DNA of 27,113 nt from assembly GCA_027596035.1 (NCBI GenBank), contig JADGJA010000262.1, positions 1 to 27,113 of the forward strand, in the 5' to 3' direction. Made by a program: the position numbers and the translations under genes. This DNA is from Thoreauomyces humboldtii (lineage: Eukaryota > Chytridiomycota > Chytridiomycetes > Spizellomycetales > Powellomycetaceae). Shown in pieces: positions 1 to 10,008 of the stretch. Position 1 is the first letter of the stretch; each line of letters begins with the position of its first letter. The notes beneath the pieces are model-generated. The model did no database searches. It saw only the letters and a list, made by a program, of their open reading frames with translations, and was not told the origin of the DNA.

Positions 1-28
1 CTCTGCATGATTCCCGGTAAGGTCAATA

Positions 29-108
29 CCCCCCCCCCCCCCCCCCCCCCCCCGGGGCCCCCCCCCCCTTTGTTCCATCCCCTACCGCTAAAACCCCCCC
101 CCCCCCCC
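29..108. repeat. Poly-C tracts at the window start
   Basis: Three long cytosine runs lie at 29-53 (25 C), 58-68 (11 C) and 94-108 (15 C), broken by GGGG and short mixed sequence. Read in the frame of the downstream EF-hand gene they would give a proline-rich leader, but nothing else supports translation there. They look like a low-complexity 5' leader or promoter tract; the exact lengths are likely unreliable because such runs are hard to sequence. Confidence 0.8.
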
Positions 109-210
109 TTCCCAAAGGAGGCTTCTAACCTACTTCTTAAAGCTCTACTGCTCTGCGATTCCTTACTACTCCTCGATTCTATCTGTGCAATTCCGTTAAA
201 CAGCGCAATC

Positions 211-1182
211 ATGAGTGGTCAAGGGAGGATGAGCTTCGACGGCGCACCAGCGCCGGGCAAGCGAAGATCGGCTTCGTTTGCCGACTCCTCAAAACCTCTT
301 TCCCGCATCATGTAACTTCCTGCAACTCATAGCGGCATAGTAGAAGGGGAGACCAGCTAACCGTGGTCAGTTCACCATGCCAGTTTCGACAAGTTTGATG
401 TGGACTCGTCGGGGACGATAAATGTAAAAGAATTTAGGAACCTGTGTTACGACATGGGATACTTCCTCAGTGACAAGGAGCTGGCTATGGCAATTCGAAT
501 GCTGGATATGGACGGAAATGGAGAAATATCATATGGCGAATGTAAGTGTGTCGGAAACTCTGCCTCAGCTTACATCTAATATCTTGGGCCTTCGCCAGTT
601 ATCAAATGGTGGCAAAAGGAAAACCGATTTTCCGCTCTGCAGCTGTCACCAAATGAACTCGCAAATCTCACGGAAATCAGTCATGAGTTTCAGCGGTATG
701 TGAGAACAACCTTTCAGGGGATGTCATGTGGTTCCGTTCTGATTAACTTTTCTGTCTGATAGATTTGACAAAGATCACAGCGGGTGCATTGGTAAACCTC
801 AAAGACATCTGTAGGAAAGTGCTGGTCTTTTTCTGACAGCCACCTTTCACCTTAGACGTAAGGGAGTTCCGGATGCTTTACGCTGATCTTGTAAAGCGGA
901 GGTTGACCACAAAGACTTTGGCCGGGCTCCTGGAGGTAGATGGTGCTGCATCTGTCCAAATTCGTATGCGAAAGTAACGGAAATATTTCTTGCAGGAGCT
1001 GGATAACAATCGGGACGGGAAGGTGAGGCGCTGCCCTGATAGAGAACATCTTGCAATGCTTGACATGTTTCTAGGTATCTTTCAACGAGTACGTGGCCTG
1101 GGTACTGGAGTCAAGGCGGAAGCAAGTGCAGCAAGCACATCAGGAGGAGCACGGGGGTCGGGAGGTGGAAGTCGCTCAATAG
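211..1182 (+). CDS. Calmodulin-like protein with four EF-hands
   Basis: Predicted Ca2+-binding protein of 199 residues in seven exons: 211-311, 384-541, 599-695, 763-791, 856-935, 996-1022 and 1075-1182. All introns are GT-AG and all phases close. Four canonical 12-residue loops are visible: DVDSSGTINVKE (about 39-50), DMDGNGEISYGE (75-86), DKDHSGCIDVRE (121-132) and DNNRDGKVSFNE (158-169). All keep acidic or polar residues at positions 1, 3 and 5, glycine at 6 and glutamate at 12. The N-terminal ~33 residues are basic and Ser-rich, and the C-terminus is a charged tail. The layout fits the calmodulin/centrin superfamily, but the N-terminal extension and divergent loops stop me naming an orthologue. 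The start at 211 is preferred over an in-frame upstream Met at 7, which would add a poly-proline leader. Most exons are very short, and exon 6 is only 27 nt. Confidence 0.82.
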
Positions 1183-1336
1183 CCTCTTGCAGAAAACTTT
1201 CCATTAAGCTTCCAGCTACACTAATAATATACACATTCTGCGGGGCCTCACAATGCTTCGGAACGCCGAGACTCAATCACATGGTCGCATCTGATGCGCT
1301 TGTCCTCCTCTCTTCGTAAACCGCGGAGCCGTCATG

Positions 1337-2530
1337 TCAGCACTTGAGCGTGACGGTCAGCGTTCGACTGCCTCGGTCAAACTGTGCACCAGCATCTTCC
1401 GTGTCGATTTTTGCAGGTAAAGCTATATCGAGGTGGTAATGCCCTGGAACGTCAAGGATCAACCTCTGGGCCTCTATGTCAAGTGCCGAACCCTTGACCG
1501 TTGCCTAGAAAAGCGTGAGGATAAGACACGTGGTCAATGTGTCGCGACTTTGGTGAAAGTTCAAGACGTACCACGCCAGGTAGCTGGATCTGAACAATGA
1601 CGTAATCCGGTGGACCTTGCGAAGGCTCGCAAGTAATGTCGTGCTCAGGTTTTGCGAGCGTTGCTACGCTTCCTGGAGGAACCTCTGCGATCACCGGCCG
1701 CTTCGGTCGCCGGATGATGTGCTTGGACAGCTTGCCCTTGGCAGTCATCTTGGGCAAAGTGAAGTCTGCAACGGGGCATGTAAACCAGTTGATCCCACTT
1801 TCGCCATGTCCCCTTCCTGGCCACTTACCTCTGCTTAAGGTCAATTTGTACTTTTCCTCCACCCACTCCAGCGCCAGTATAATCAAGAAAAGCTTGAAAT
1901 CAAAGTCCGTTTGCGCCTTGTTGAGAGGATCCGTGTTGACGCACGCGTCGAAGACCAAGCACATCTTTCCTGTCTTGTCTCGATCAGGCTTTGGTGAACT
2001 GAGGCTGAGTGGGACCTTGTACGCAGCATTGTCTTCCGCGTTCAGGGCGGCCTGGATCTCCTCGTTCGTGGCAAGTGGTGGCGCGGGTACTTGTGCGCTG
2101 TGGCATATGTTGATGAAGACCTGCCGAAGGCAATCATATTGTCAGCAGCAGACAGAGCCAGTTTCGATTCTTGTTCGCTTGCAGATACCTTCAGCTCGGC
2201 CGGCCAGTCTTCCACCTTGACCGTGTTCTTGGTCTTGACGACAAATCCAGGCTCAGGGACGATCTCGTTCATGGGCGGCGGACCGCTGTTCGATGTCTTG
2301 AGCATATGGGATGGGTCATGCCCAAGACCCCCACCGGGTACACCGGAAGCCCCAACGCCTCCTTCCTGTCCCACTCGCTTCTGCAGCTCCTTCATCAGCT
2401 CCTCCAGTTGCACGTCGTTGTCTGCCAACAGTGCAGCCATTTCGTCTTCGGAGGGAGGCTGCGCAGCGCCTGGGTCATTGTACGCAGAAGCACCGTTCGT
2501 TAAGCTCGCAAGGAGGGACTCTATGGTCAT
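1337..2530 (-). CDS. PIH1 domain-containing protein (R2TP/HSP90 cofactor)
   Basis: Predicted PIH1-family protein of 331 residues, encoded on the minus strand by exons 2530-2189, 2120-1829, 1765-1572 and 1504-1337. The introns are 68, 63 and 67 nt, all GT-AG and in phase. The PIH1 N-terminal signature is clear: PEPGFVVKTKN near residue 91, then VFINICHSAQVPAPP from residue 115, CLVFDACVN near 167 and DFKLFLIILALEWVEEKYKL near 185. The C-terminal ~80 residues (PPDYVIVQIQLPGV, then LILDVPGHYHLDIALP) look like the beta-sandwich CS-like domain of the family. PIH1 proteins act with RVB1/RVB2 and TPR partners as HSP90 cochaperones in assembling snoRNPs, PIKK kinases or, in flagellates, dynein arms. 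Which of these applies cannot be read from sequence. The start MTIESLLASL is chosen over upstream in-frame Met codons that precede an unlikely Thr-rich leader encoded by a TCG repeat. The gene diverges from the plus-strand gene at 2791. Confidence 0.85.
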
Positions 2531-2790
2531 CTTGTCGTGAATTTGCTCAGTGGTGATTGGCGGTCTTATGCAAAAACTTGTCGTCGTCGTCGTCGTTGAT
2601 GGAAGTTTGGGGAAGCGTGGGAAAGTCAAGTGCTGCGCCATGAGGAGGAAACGGGTTCGGAGGTCAAAAAGGCTCCTCTCTCTCCCCTCTCGCACAAGGC
2701 CAGCTCGAAGGTTGGAACGACGACGATAGGCATTTTGCTTGAACCACAGTAAACTTTCCCAATCCCTGCAAAGAACACAGAGTCTTCAAA
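2531..2790. promoter_or_regulatory. Divergent promoter between PIH1 and ATP synthase k-like genes
   Basis: A 260-bp interval separates the two start codons, so both promoters must lie here. It contains a short (CGT)n tract at about 2580-2597 and pyrimidine-rich stretches at 2675-2700. I see no confident TATA box. Confidence 0.5.
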
Positions 2791-3228
2791 ATGGCGATCG
2801 GAAACCCCTTCGAGACGTACAACATCGCGGGAGCGAAGATCCCCCGTTACAAGGTATGTCTGGTTGTTGCAACTCCCTCGCGGCACCGCGTAGCAAGCGA
2901 GCGAGCAAGAGGATCCGCATGGGACTTAGACTCGAAGGTCTCACCTCAAACCTGCTGCTTAGATGTCCCTCTACGGCATCATCGGGTACGTGACCCTTGT
3001 CACTGGCATCATCCAGTACGGCAAGTTCCAGCCCCCGAAGGTAACTACAAAGCTCTGCCGGTCCTTGAGACCTTGTCCGGGGCGCTGAACTTTCCTTTGC
3101 GATAGCCCACCCTCTACGAGTCCAAGGAGGAGGAAGCGTACGTCAAGCGTTACGTCGACTTCCGTGAGCAGGAGCTCAAGAAGCCAGAGCTTCTCCGCGC
3201 CGCTTACACCGGACCCGCCCACCTTTGA
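2791..3228 (+). CDS. ATP synthase subunit k-like small protein
   Basis: An 87-residue protein from three exons: 2791-2853, 2963-3040 and 3106-3228 (introns 109 and 65 nt, GT-AG, phase 0). It has a short N-terminus with AGAKIPRYK, one hydrophobic segment (SLYGIIGYVTLVTGII, about 23-38), and a charged tail with ESKEEEAYVKRYVDFREQE. This order, a G-x-K-x-P motif, one membrane span, then an acidic -EE-x-(F/Y)-(I/V)-K- stretch, is what I know of fungal mitochondrial F1Fo-ATP synthase subunit k (Atp19; DAPIT/USMG5 in animals). That subunit is peripheral, sits in the inner membrane and helps stabilise ATP synthase dimers. The protein is slightly longer than yeast subunit k because of its C-terminal tail. 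The family call rests on pattern memory, not a search. Codons are strongly C-ending, fitting high expression. Confidence 0.65.
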
Positions 3229-3504
3229 AGCGAATAGACAGAGTGTCAGCCCCTGAATACCATCGCTTGAACCCTTCTCTGCTGCAGTATCCAGTTCTGT
3301 TTTCGAAAGAGATTGCAAAGGGAGGGCTGCATGGTGCTGTCTCCTTTCTTTACTGTCCTTCCGCTGTTCTCTAAGGCTCGAGGTATCCTGGGAGGAGCGG
3401 AGGAGCATGAGTGCCTCGGGATCACTAGAACGCCTCTCCCACAAAATGAGCATCAGATGGCATTGAAGATATGGATACAGAACGGCAGGAGCTGGGACAC
3501 CCGT

Positions 3505-6500
3505 TCAAGGACCGTCATCGTTCTCCTCATCACTCAGCTCCTCCTCTTTTGGTTCGACCCTGAGACTCGTTTCGTAAAGCTCGTCGTCGTTCATCAGAGT
3601 CAGAGATCCCAATCCCGTCAAGAACGCGTTGATGCCGGGTACCACGACCAGCGGGTACGGCACTGCCTGGTATTTCTGGATGGATTGCGTCAACACTTGA
3701 TACACCTTCCGGCGTTTGTCGAAGTTGATCAGGGATGTGTCGGGTAGGAAGTCAGGGTTTCCTAGCTCCGTGAACGTCAAGTCCGTCAAAGACACTCCTG
3801 AGAAAATGATTTAGGCCTTCGGTTTGAACTAGGCGTGTCGCGAAATCACGAGAAGTAGCAGCACGTACCCAAAAACGGTACAGCAGGAGGGGCCAGCTCT
3901 TTGAGCACCTTTCGGTAGTTTGCATATTGGCCCTTGGGACTGACGGTTGCCGCTGCTTCTTGGTAAGCTTCGTCTAGCTTGGGGTATTTCTCCCGGAACG
4001 CCTAAACCACCGGAGTAGTTAGCAAATCCGTGTATCCGCCAACTCCCAACAGTGAGAAAACTCACATCCCAAGTTTTGTGCAAGCGATTGATGGCAGCGG
4101 TTGACATGGCCGCGTTCAAAGCGGTGATGCCGTTGTAGTTGTTGAGTTCGTGGCAGTGCTGCCAAAGTGGGGCGGGATCAGCCTTTGGCATGTCAAGGCG
4201 AAAAAAAATATACCATACCACGGCCATCTGAGCAAAGTACTTGATGGCGTCTCGACGTGCCTTCAGATCATCGTTCTGAATAATGCAGTTGGCGATCCAA
4301 ATTGTTACCTGTCGCACATCAAACGTAAGAACACGTTTGAACTGATGCAGCAAGCCATGGTTTACCACGTACCACGTTGGTATGTCTGATCATCTCCCCA
4401 AGACCCGTTGTGATGCCAACATCCGCGGTCCTTGAAAGCCCCATTTCTTTTCGCCGCTTTTCACCCCAGATCTGATCTAAACATTCGTGGGGCTTGATCT
4501 TCGCGAAATGTCTCTGATCCAAGATTGCCAACTGGCGGGCGAGCTCAAGCGGATCCAGGTCATGATACAGCAACGAGCTATTCAAGATCGTCAGAATGTC
4601 CGTGTCAGGCGACAGACGTGGAAGCTTTGGGGGAGGTCCCACGGTCGGCAGTTGCGGTGGTGCGGCCGAAGGGTTTGCTACTTTGTTTAGCTGTCCAATT
4701 CGTGCGATCGTTTAGATGGTGCTATCAAGACTTGGGCGTTCGCAAAGTACCTTCAGCTCAACGAGGTCCATCAGCTCACGTCCCCAAAGCTCAGAATCCT
4801 TGACTACATTCTCCGAACAGAAGTCTCGGAGCTTGAAGATGCCGACGTGGTCGCCGTACATAAAATCATCCTCGAAAAGCATGTCAAGCCAAGTCTTCAA
4901 AACTGTGCAAACCCTTTGCTTAACGGGAAATATTTTGCGCTTAAGAAATGTATCATACTGATTCCGCGATAGTGCTGGCGGTGCTGTGAGCGTGTATCGG
5001 CGGAAAAGGAGGTCCAGTAGCTCAGAGGTCGTAGTGAACGAGTGATGCGTTAGAAGCAGGTTGGCTGTGAATTCAGGATCTGTCCGAGAAAACCTTCCAT
5101 TATAAGCAATGCTCCGCTCGACTCTGATAACCCAGTATTTTGATCTTACCGTAGTGAATATGAGATGTCATCCATTCGACCAACTTGCTCAGTCTCCCCC
5201 CGCGGACCACCAATTTACTGTTTCCCGATGATTCGAGAACCAGTCCTTCCAGATCGTCGCGTAGGAGTTCCATCTCCTGCACTTGCGCTGCAACCTCGGC
5301 GGACGGAGTCGCTGCACTTGCCGTGGATGGTGTAGATATCTCGTCTTCTATTTCCTGTTGCGGCAAGAGGACTTGCTGTTCCCATAGGACAAACAGGTGC
5401 TTGACATGCTCGTTCTGAGCGACAGCCCGCTCCCATTTCTCCTGCTTGGTGACCTTGTCGTGGGAAGTTCGCCGTATTTTGTGTGCGGACTCCTTACTAA
5501 TGACCACAAGTTTCTTGACAGCTAGCAAACATGGGATGGTAGATCGAACCATGTCCTCGGTGGCATTGGGTGGAGGCATATATCCACTGGCGAGCTTTCC
5601 CTTCATGGTGACATTACGTGCTGCGAGCCGTACTTCGTTTAGTGTGGCGTACCAAAAGTCCGCAACAGTGACCGGGTAGGAGTCGACACCAAGGTTCACT
5701 CCTTTTCCCCGAAGAACTGCCCCATCGTCGGCATCAAACGTGAGCTCCTCCGGGAAGTCCGTGAGGAGGTCGTAGCCGCGCACCTCATCTATAATGACCT
5801 CGGCGCGATGCGCGGCCGTGGAGGTCAGTGTGATGTATTGATGCTTGAGATGATTTTGGAACGCCAGCTTGATTTCTTTCATGGTGTCCACGAACGCCCG
5901 AAGCAGCTCGTCGAGTTTCGCGAAGAAAGCGAGATCGCTCAGCTTCTCCCGCTGCTGCTGTTCCGCCTGTTGTTGAAGCTCAGTTTGTTCTCCCGACGGG
6001 CTTTGCGCTACTGTCAGCGCCGCCTGTCGAGTCTGATTGGACTGCTTCGAGATCTCTTCGAGCACCTTGAGGTCGTTCTGTCGCTTGTACTCCTCATAAG
6101 TGAGGCTGGCAGGTACCGCAACCTTTAGCGCAGTGTCCGTGGCTGGGTCCGCCGTTGCAGGCGACATACTATCATCCTCCGTTTCGAAAGCAGTGAACTA
6201 CAAAGTACGGCTTCAATAAAGAAGAGCCTAGACTGAGCCGTTGAGAAGACCGGACGGTACCTGCACGTCTAGGATTCGATCTAAGACTCCGAAAACCCCG
6301 GTCAAATTGGCAATATCTGTAAGCTCTCGGCACGTGCGCGCCAAATCTGTGGCGGCCTTGATCATGTCGCTCATTGCATGTTGTGGAGGCCACACTCCGA
6401 TGGCAATGCGTGTGGTCAGCATGAGCTGTTTTGGAAGCTCCCCGTTGACCAGCTTGCAAAGCTCCCGCAGTCGTATTCGTACTTTACTCGACGCAAATAA

Positions 6501-8640
6501 GTTCGTCTCGGGGGTGGTGTGCAAGATGGGGAACAGCGTCGTCGGAGAAAAAGGAGAGGATGCTTTATGGATGGGATTGGATTTCTCTGCCGACTCGATA
6601 GCACGGACGATCTCACCCGCCTGATGAATCGCTTTGGCAGATATGATTATGTAGTGGGGCTTCTTGTTCTGGTTGGCGGCAATAAGGAGCTGCACAACAA
6701 GCTGAAACACTTGCACCCAAAGAATATCAAGCTCAGTGCCCCTTTCGGGCACCTGCTCGGTGAGCTCTGCGACGACTTCGGGGTTTTGTCCAATCAATTT
6801 CTGAAAAGATCTTAGATTACGGGTCTGTGAAGTAACGCCAGACATCTAAAAGGATGTTGACTCACATCAAGATTCATGCCATGTCGATACCGTCCTCTCT
6901 GCTTGCCGCGGGTGCGCTGTCTCGACACCATGGGGCCGCTCGACATAGTTAGATCTCCACGAGAAGCAGCATCTTCGTTTTCGGCAAGAGAAAACAGGCT
7001 GGCACTGCTCTTCGCGAGAGACCCGGATGATTCTTTGATATGAGCATCACCCCGCATGATCCCCTCCAAAGTGGTAATTGCCTGGTTCTCTTCGGCCGAA
7101 AAGTAATGCATCTTGTCTTTCAAAGACATTGGAGGTGTCTTGATGGTCGAACTTGGGCTAGGCAGGGTAGTTCCTGCTAGTATCGTCTTTGTAAACGTGC
7201 CGGGACATCCAGTCCAAACATTGTAATCGAGAGAAGCCCGTTTGAGGTAGATAATCCCTTTCTTCAACCAGTGATCCGTATCAGAATCCACCCGAGCGCC
7301 ATGTGTGACAAGAGCACGAACCACATCTTCGTGGCGCATCCACGCGGCGTACATAAGGGGGGTTCGGTCCCGCGAAGGCCCGGAACCTTTGTCCATCTGG
7401 GCCCCATGCTCAAGCAGGAGAGAGACGACCGGCGCATGCCCGGCGATCGACGCCGCTCCTAGTGGAGTCATCCCGTGTCCGAGTTCTTCTTCTCCTTCTG
7501 CAGTAGCATAGCCTTCTATTAACAAGCCTGCCTGATCGAGCAATAGCTGTACTACCGCAAGGTTGCCGCCGAAAGCAGCCCAAACAAGTGCCGTATTGCC
7601 ATAGTTGTCGGGACGATTCAGCGCAACATGCCGTTTCAAAAGTGCCGCCACCACACCGACATGCCCTCGCATCGCGGCTTTCATGAGAGGCGTGGATCCG
7701 AAAGCATCCGCCGTAGTCAAGTAATGAATGGGCAGGATGGGAATCTGCTCTACGGCCAATCCAAGATAGGCAGCGTCGTAGAAAGGTAGGGTGTACGTAG
7801 GAAATTTGACCTGCGAAGGTTTCGTCACGCCCTCAACAGCTAGCGCTGTGTCGAGCTGCCTGACTTCGGACGGAGAGTCCACGCCCCCGAGATGTACCTC
7901 GAGAGCAGCGGCCGCATGCTCCATAGCCAGGCGTCGCTTCATAACTTCTGTTTCCTTGCGCGTGCTTTTCCGTCTGCCGTTTCCAGCTGCTCCAGAGTGG
8001 TCCTCCTCGGGAGGGACGATGCCGCCGTGCTTCTTCAACGCCGACAATAGGCGAGTGAATTTCATGCGTTTCGCCAGAACCGTGGGTGTGATCCCTCCTT
8101 TGTTCATGGCGTTGGGATCTGCTCCCTTCAGGAGCAGGAGGCTAGAAAGGCCATGGTCTTTCATCGAAACTCCGAGATGTAGTATCGTGTTTCCTGCGTT
8201 GTCCATGGGCACGTTGATGGACTGCACGATGGATCCAGCATTTGCGTAACAATGAGCCCAAACCTCACTCTCGTCACCTTCCTAGCAAGCAGTGCTTAGC
8301 ATGCCTGAGTGCAAAGGCAAGACGATCATCCTCGCGGTACCTGACAAAGCTCCAGTAGAGATCTCACTCCGTCGTCGGTTTCCGCGGCATTGCGATTGGC
8401 GTCGCGACGGGCCGCAGAAGTGTCGATCGCCAAACCCAGTGCTCTACGACTTAAGGTGCCATCCCCCAAGAGAGTGGATGCGCTCGCATCTGCAGAGGCG
8501 GTAGTCAGGATGTCACCGCTTCGGCTTGGAGACCATCTGGAGAACGTAATCGAGACAGTCAGTCGAAGCTCCAGGAATGCATGCAGGAAAGCCAGATGTG
8601 ATACCCTTCCTTTCCCCGGTCCTTTGGTAGAAACGACCAT
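3505..8640 (-). CDS. Ankyrin-repeat Ras guanine-nucleotide exchange factor
   Basis: Predicted 1519-residue protein from ten exons: 8640-8341, 8281-6866, 6800-6261, 6197-5150, 5079-4751, 4690-4373, 4308-4219, 4158-4066, 4001-3869 and 3797-3505. The introns are 59-71 nt, all GT-AG, with every phase closing. Ankyrin repeats occupy about residues 127-190 (DNAGNTILHLGV...) and 293-430 (FGSTPLMKAAMRGHVGVV, YGNTALVWAAFGGNLAVVQL, GMTPLGAASIAGHAPVVSL, RTPLMYAAWMRHEDVVRAL). A long helical middle region follows, with a Gln-rich coiled-coil stretch. RasGEF_N starts near 1102 (DPEFTANLLLTHHSFTT). The CDC25 catalytic domain covers about 1245-1500 (DPLELARQLAILDQRHFAKI, HCHELNNYNGITALNAAM, PFLGVSLTDLTF, INFDKRRKVYQVL). 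It should load GTP onto a Ras-type GTPase; the ankyrin repeats probably set partner or location. Exon 1 (100 residues, no known domain) is the least certain part. The tail is acidic (EEELSDEENDDG). Confidence 0.85.
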
Positions 8641-9116
8641 CGCTTGGAAGGACTGCCGGGCATAACTTGCAAGCTGTCAAGGTTGCAGAAGGTGCAGTAA
8701 GACAGGTGAAATGAAAGCGCAGCCAGAGAGAGCGACGAGCGAGTGTCTTCTTGGGTGGAGCGGATTACAAGGGATTACCTAAGCAGATGATCTTGAGATT
8801 GCTGTCGAAGCTTGCTGTGCCTCCCCCCTTTCTGAGCTGCTGTGCTGCGACGCGCGTTATTTAACGTGGGTCGGTCGCTCCATGTCCGCATCCATCTCGA
8901 TACATTCCCGCGTCCTTTCCCCATCATCATCCTGACTAGGCCCTTCCTCACCTCGATACACCATCCCATCGCACCCTTGCTTGTCTGTCGGGTCACGGCA
9001 AGACTTCTTCAACCTCTGCGTTTACAGCTCACGGAAAACACTTGGAAGCAAGACGCGAGGACAAGGACCCGCGAGGCTCAGTTCCGTTCCCTACGCACCC
9101 AAGACGTGACCGGCAC
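8641..9116. promoter_or_regulatory. Divergent intergenic region, pyrimidine-rich leader on the plus side
   Basis: This stretch has no supported gene. It lies between the RasGEF start (minus) and a tentative plus-strand gene. From about 8880 to 9020 the plus strand is a long C/T-rich run, the kind of sequence often found around fungal transcription starts. Short open frames here look like chance. Confidence 0.4.
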
Positions 9117-10008
9117 ATGAACCCAGACATGCCAAACACGTCCGATCATGCTGCGGCAAGCTCCAGCGCGTATGCAATTCAAGGACTCGCCAGGGGTCGC
9201 TGGACTCTTTACGTCAACGACACCTCATGCGCAGCCGCACAGTCTGCCAGCAAGCCGAACAGGTCCGCGCGATGCTGCATAGATCACCGTCGCGTGAACG
9301 TTCAGATCAAGCAAGAAGGCAAGCTCGACGAAAGGCTCAGACGGCGATTGCAAACTCGCGTCAAGGCGAACGTTCCCTCAAGGTCGCTATCCTCACGAAA
9401 TGGGCAGCGAAGAGACGTGAGGGTGGGTGCATCATCGTTATGCCACGGCGAGAAGGTATGCTTTCCGCTCACCATGATTGACATGTTAATGACTCTCCCG
9501 AACTTGCTTTCTCGGGTCTTCTTCAACAGCAGATTCAGCGCCTTCCCTCCCGGGGCCAGACTTCAGTCAGGACAAGTCAAGACTTCTCAGTCGTGGTACG
9601 CACAAGTTCGAGGAAAGCTACCTATTGATGCGCAACTCATTACTGACCCATTCTCTTCGCGTCATCAGGTACCGCGCGAAAACAACTTTTATTTCACGGT
9701 CAGCTTCCATGTCGTCCATCACAGGTTCAAGCCACGTTATCCCTACCGAAAGGTTTCGAACACGCTCTTTACTGGGCAAGCCTCTTGGCGACGCCAGACA
9801 CCCAGTGACTCCCTGTCAATACGGCAAGGCTTCGATAAACATCAGCAGTCTATCGATAGCCCATTTGAAGAACTCTGAGATGCCCAATTGCCTTTTCAAT
9901 CTGACACGGCTCTGTTTCATCTCTGCGGCCCTCCGACAGCCACTTTGGAGAACTCGAAGATGCCCTGACTCCTTTTCAATCCGTCAGGGCATCGCGTCAC
10001 ACCCGTGA
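9117..10008 (+). CDS. Hypothetical basic protein whose 3' end enters the 80-bp repeat array
   Basis: Not recognised. One frame looks coding: CQQAEQVRAMLHRSPSRERS, then KVAILTKWAAKRREGG, and after a GT-AG intron (9456-9529) ADSAPSLPGPDFSQDKSRLL and THKFEESYLLMRNSLLTHSL. The model is exon 9117-9195, intron 9196-9242 (47 nt, weak GTCGCT donor), exon 9243-9455, exon 9530-10008, giving about 256 residues. If the weak first intron is wrong, the first in-frame Met is at 9227 and the product is 235 residues. The N-terminal half is very rich in Arg, Lys, Gln and Ala and probably helical. From about 9870 the frame is made of the first units of the minisatellite, so the C-terminal ~45 residues are repeat-derived and the stop lies inside the array. 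It could be a young or decaying gene, or non-coding. Confidence 0.35.

Noticed and set aside
7..210. Poly-proline N-terminal extension of the EF-hand protein
   Set aside because: It is in frame but made only of C-run translation; the Met at 211 starts a normal N-terminus.
8521..8600. Extra intron in RasGEF exon 1 (donor GTATCA near 8605, acceptor CCAG near 8535)
   Set aside because: Splicing there puts the next codons in a frame that stops after seven codons; the unspliced frame stays open.
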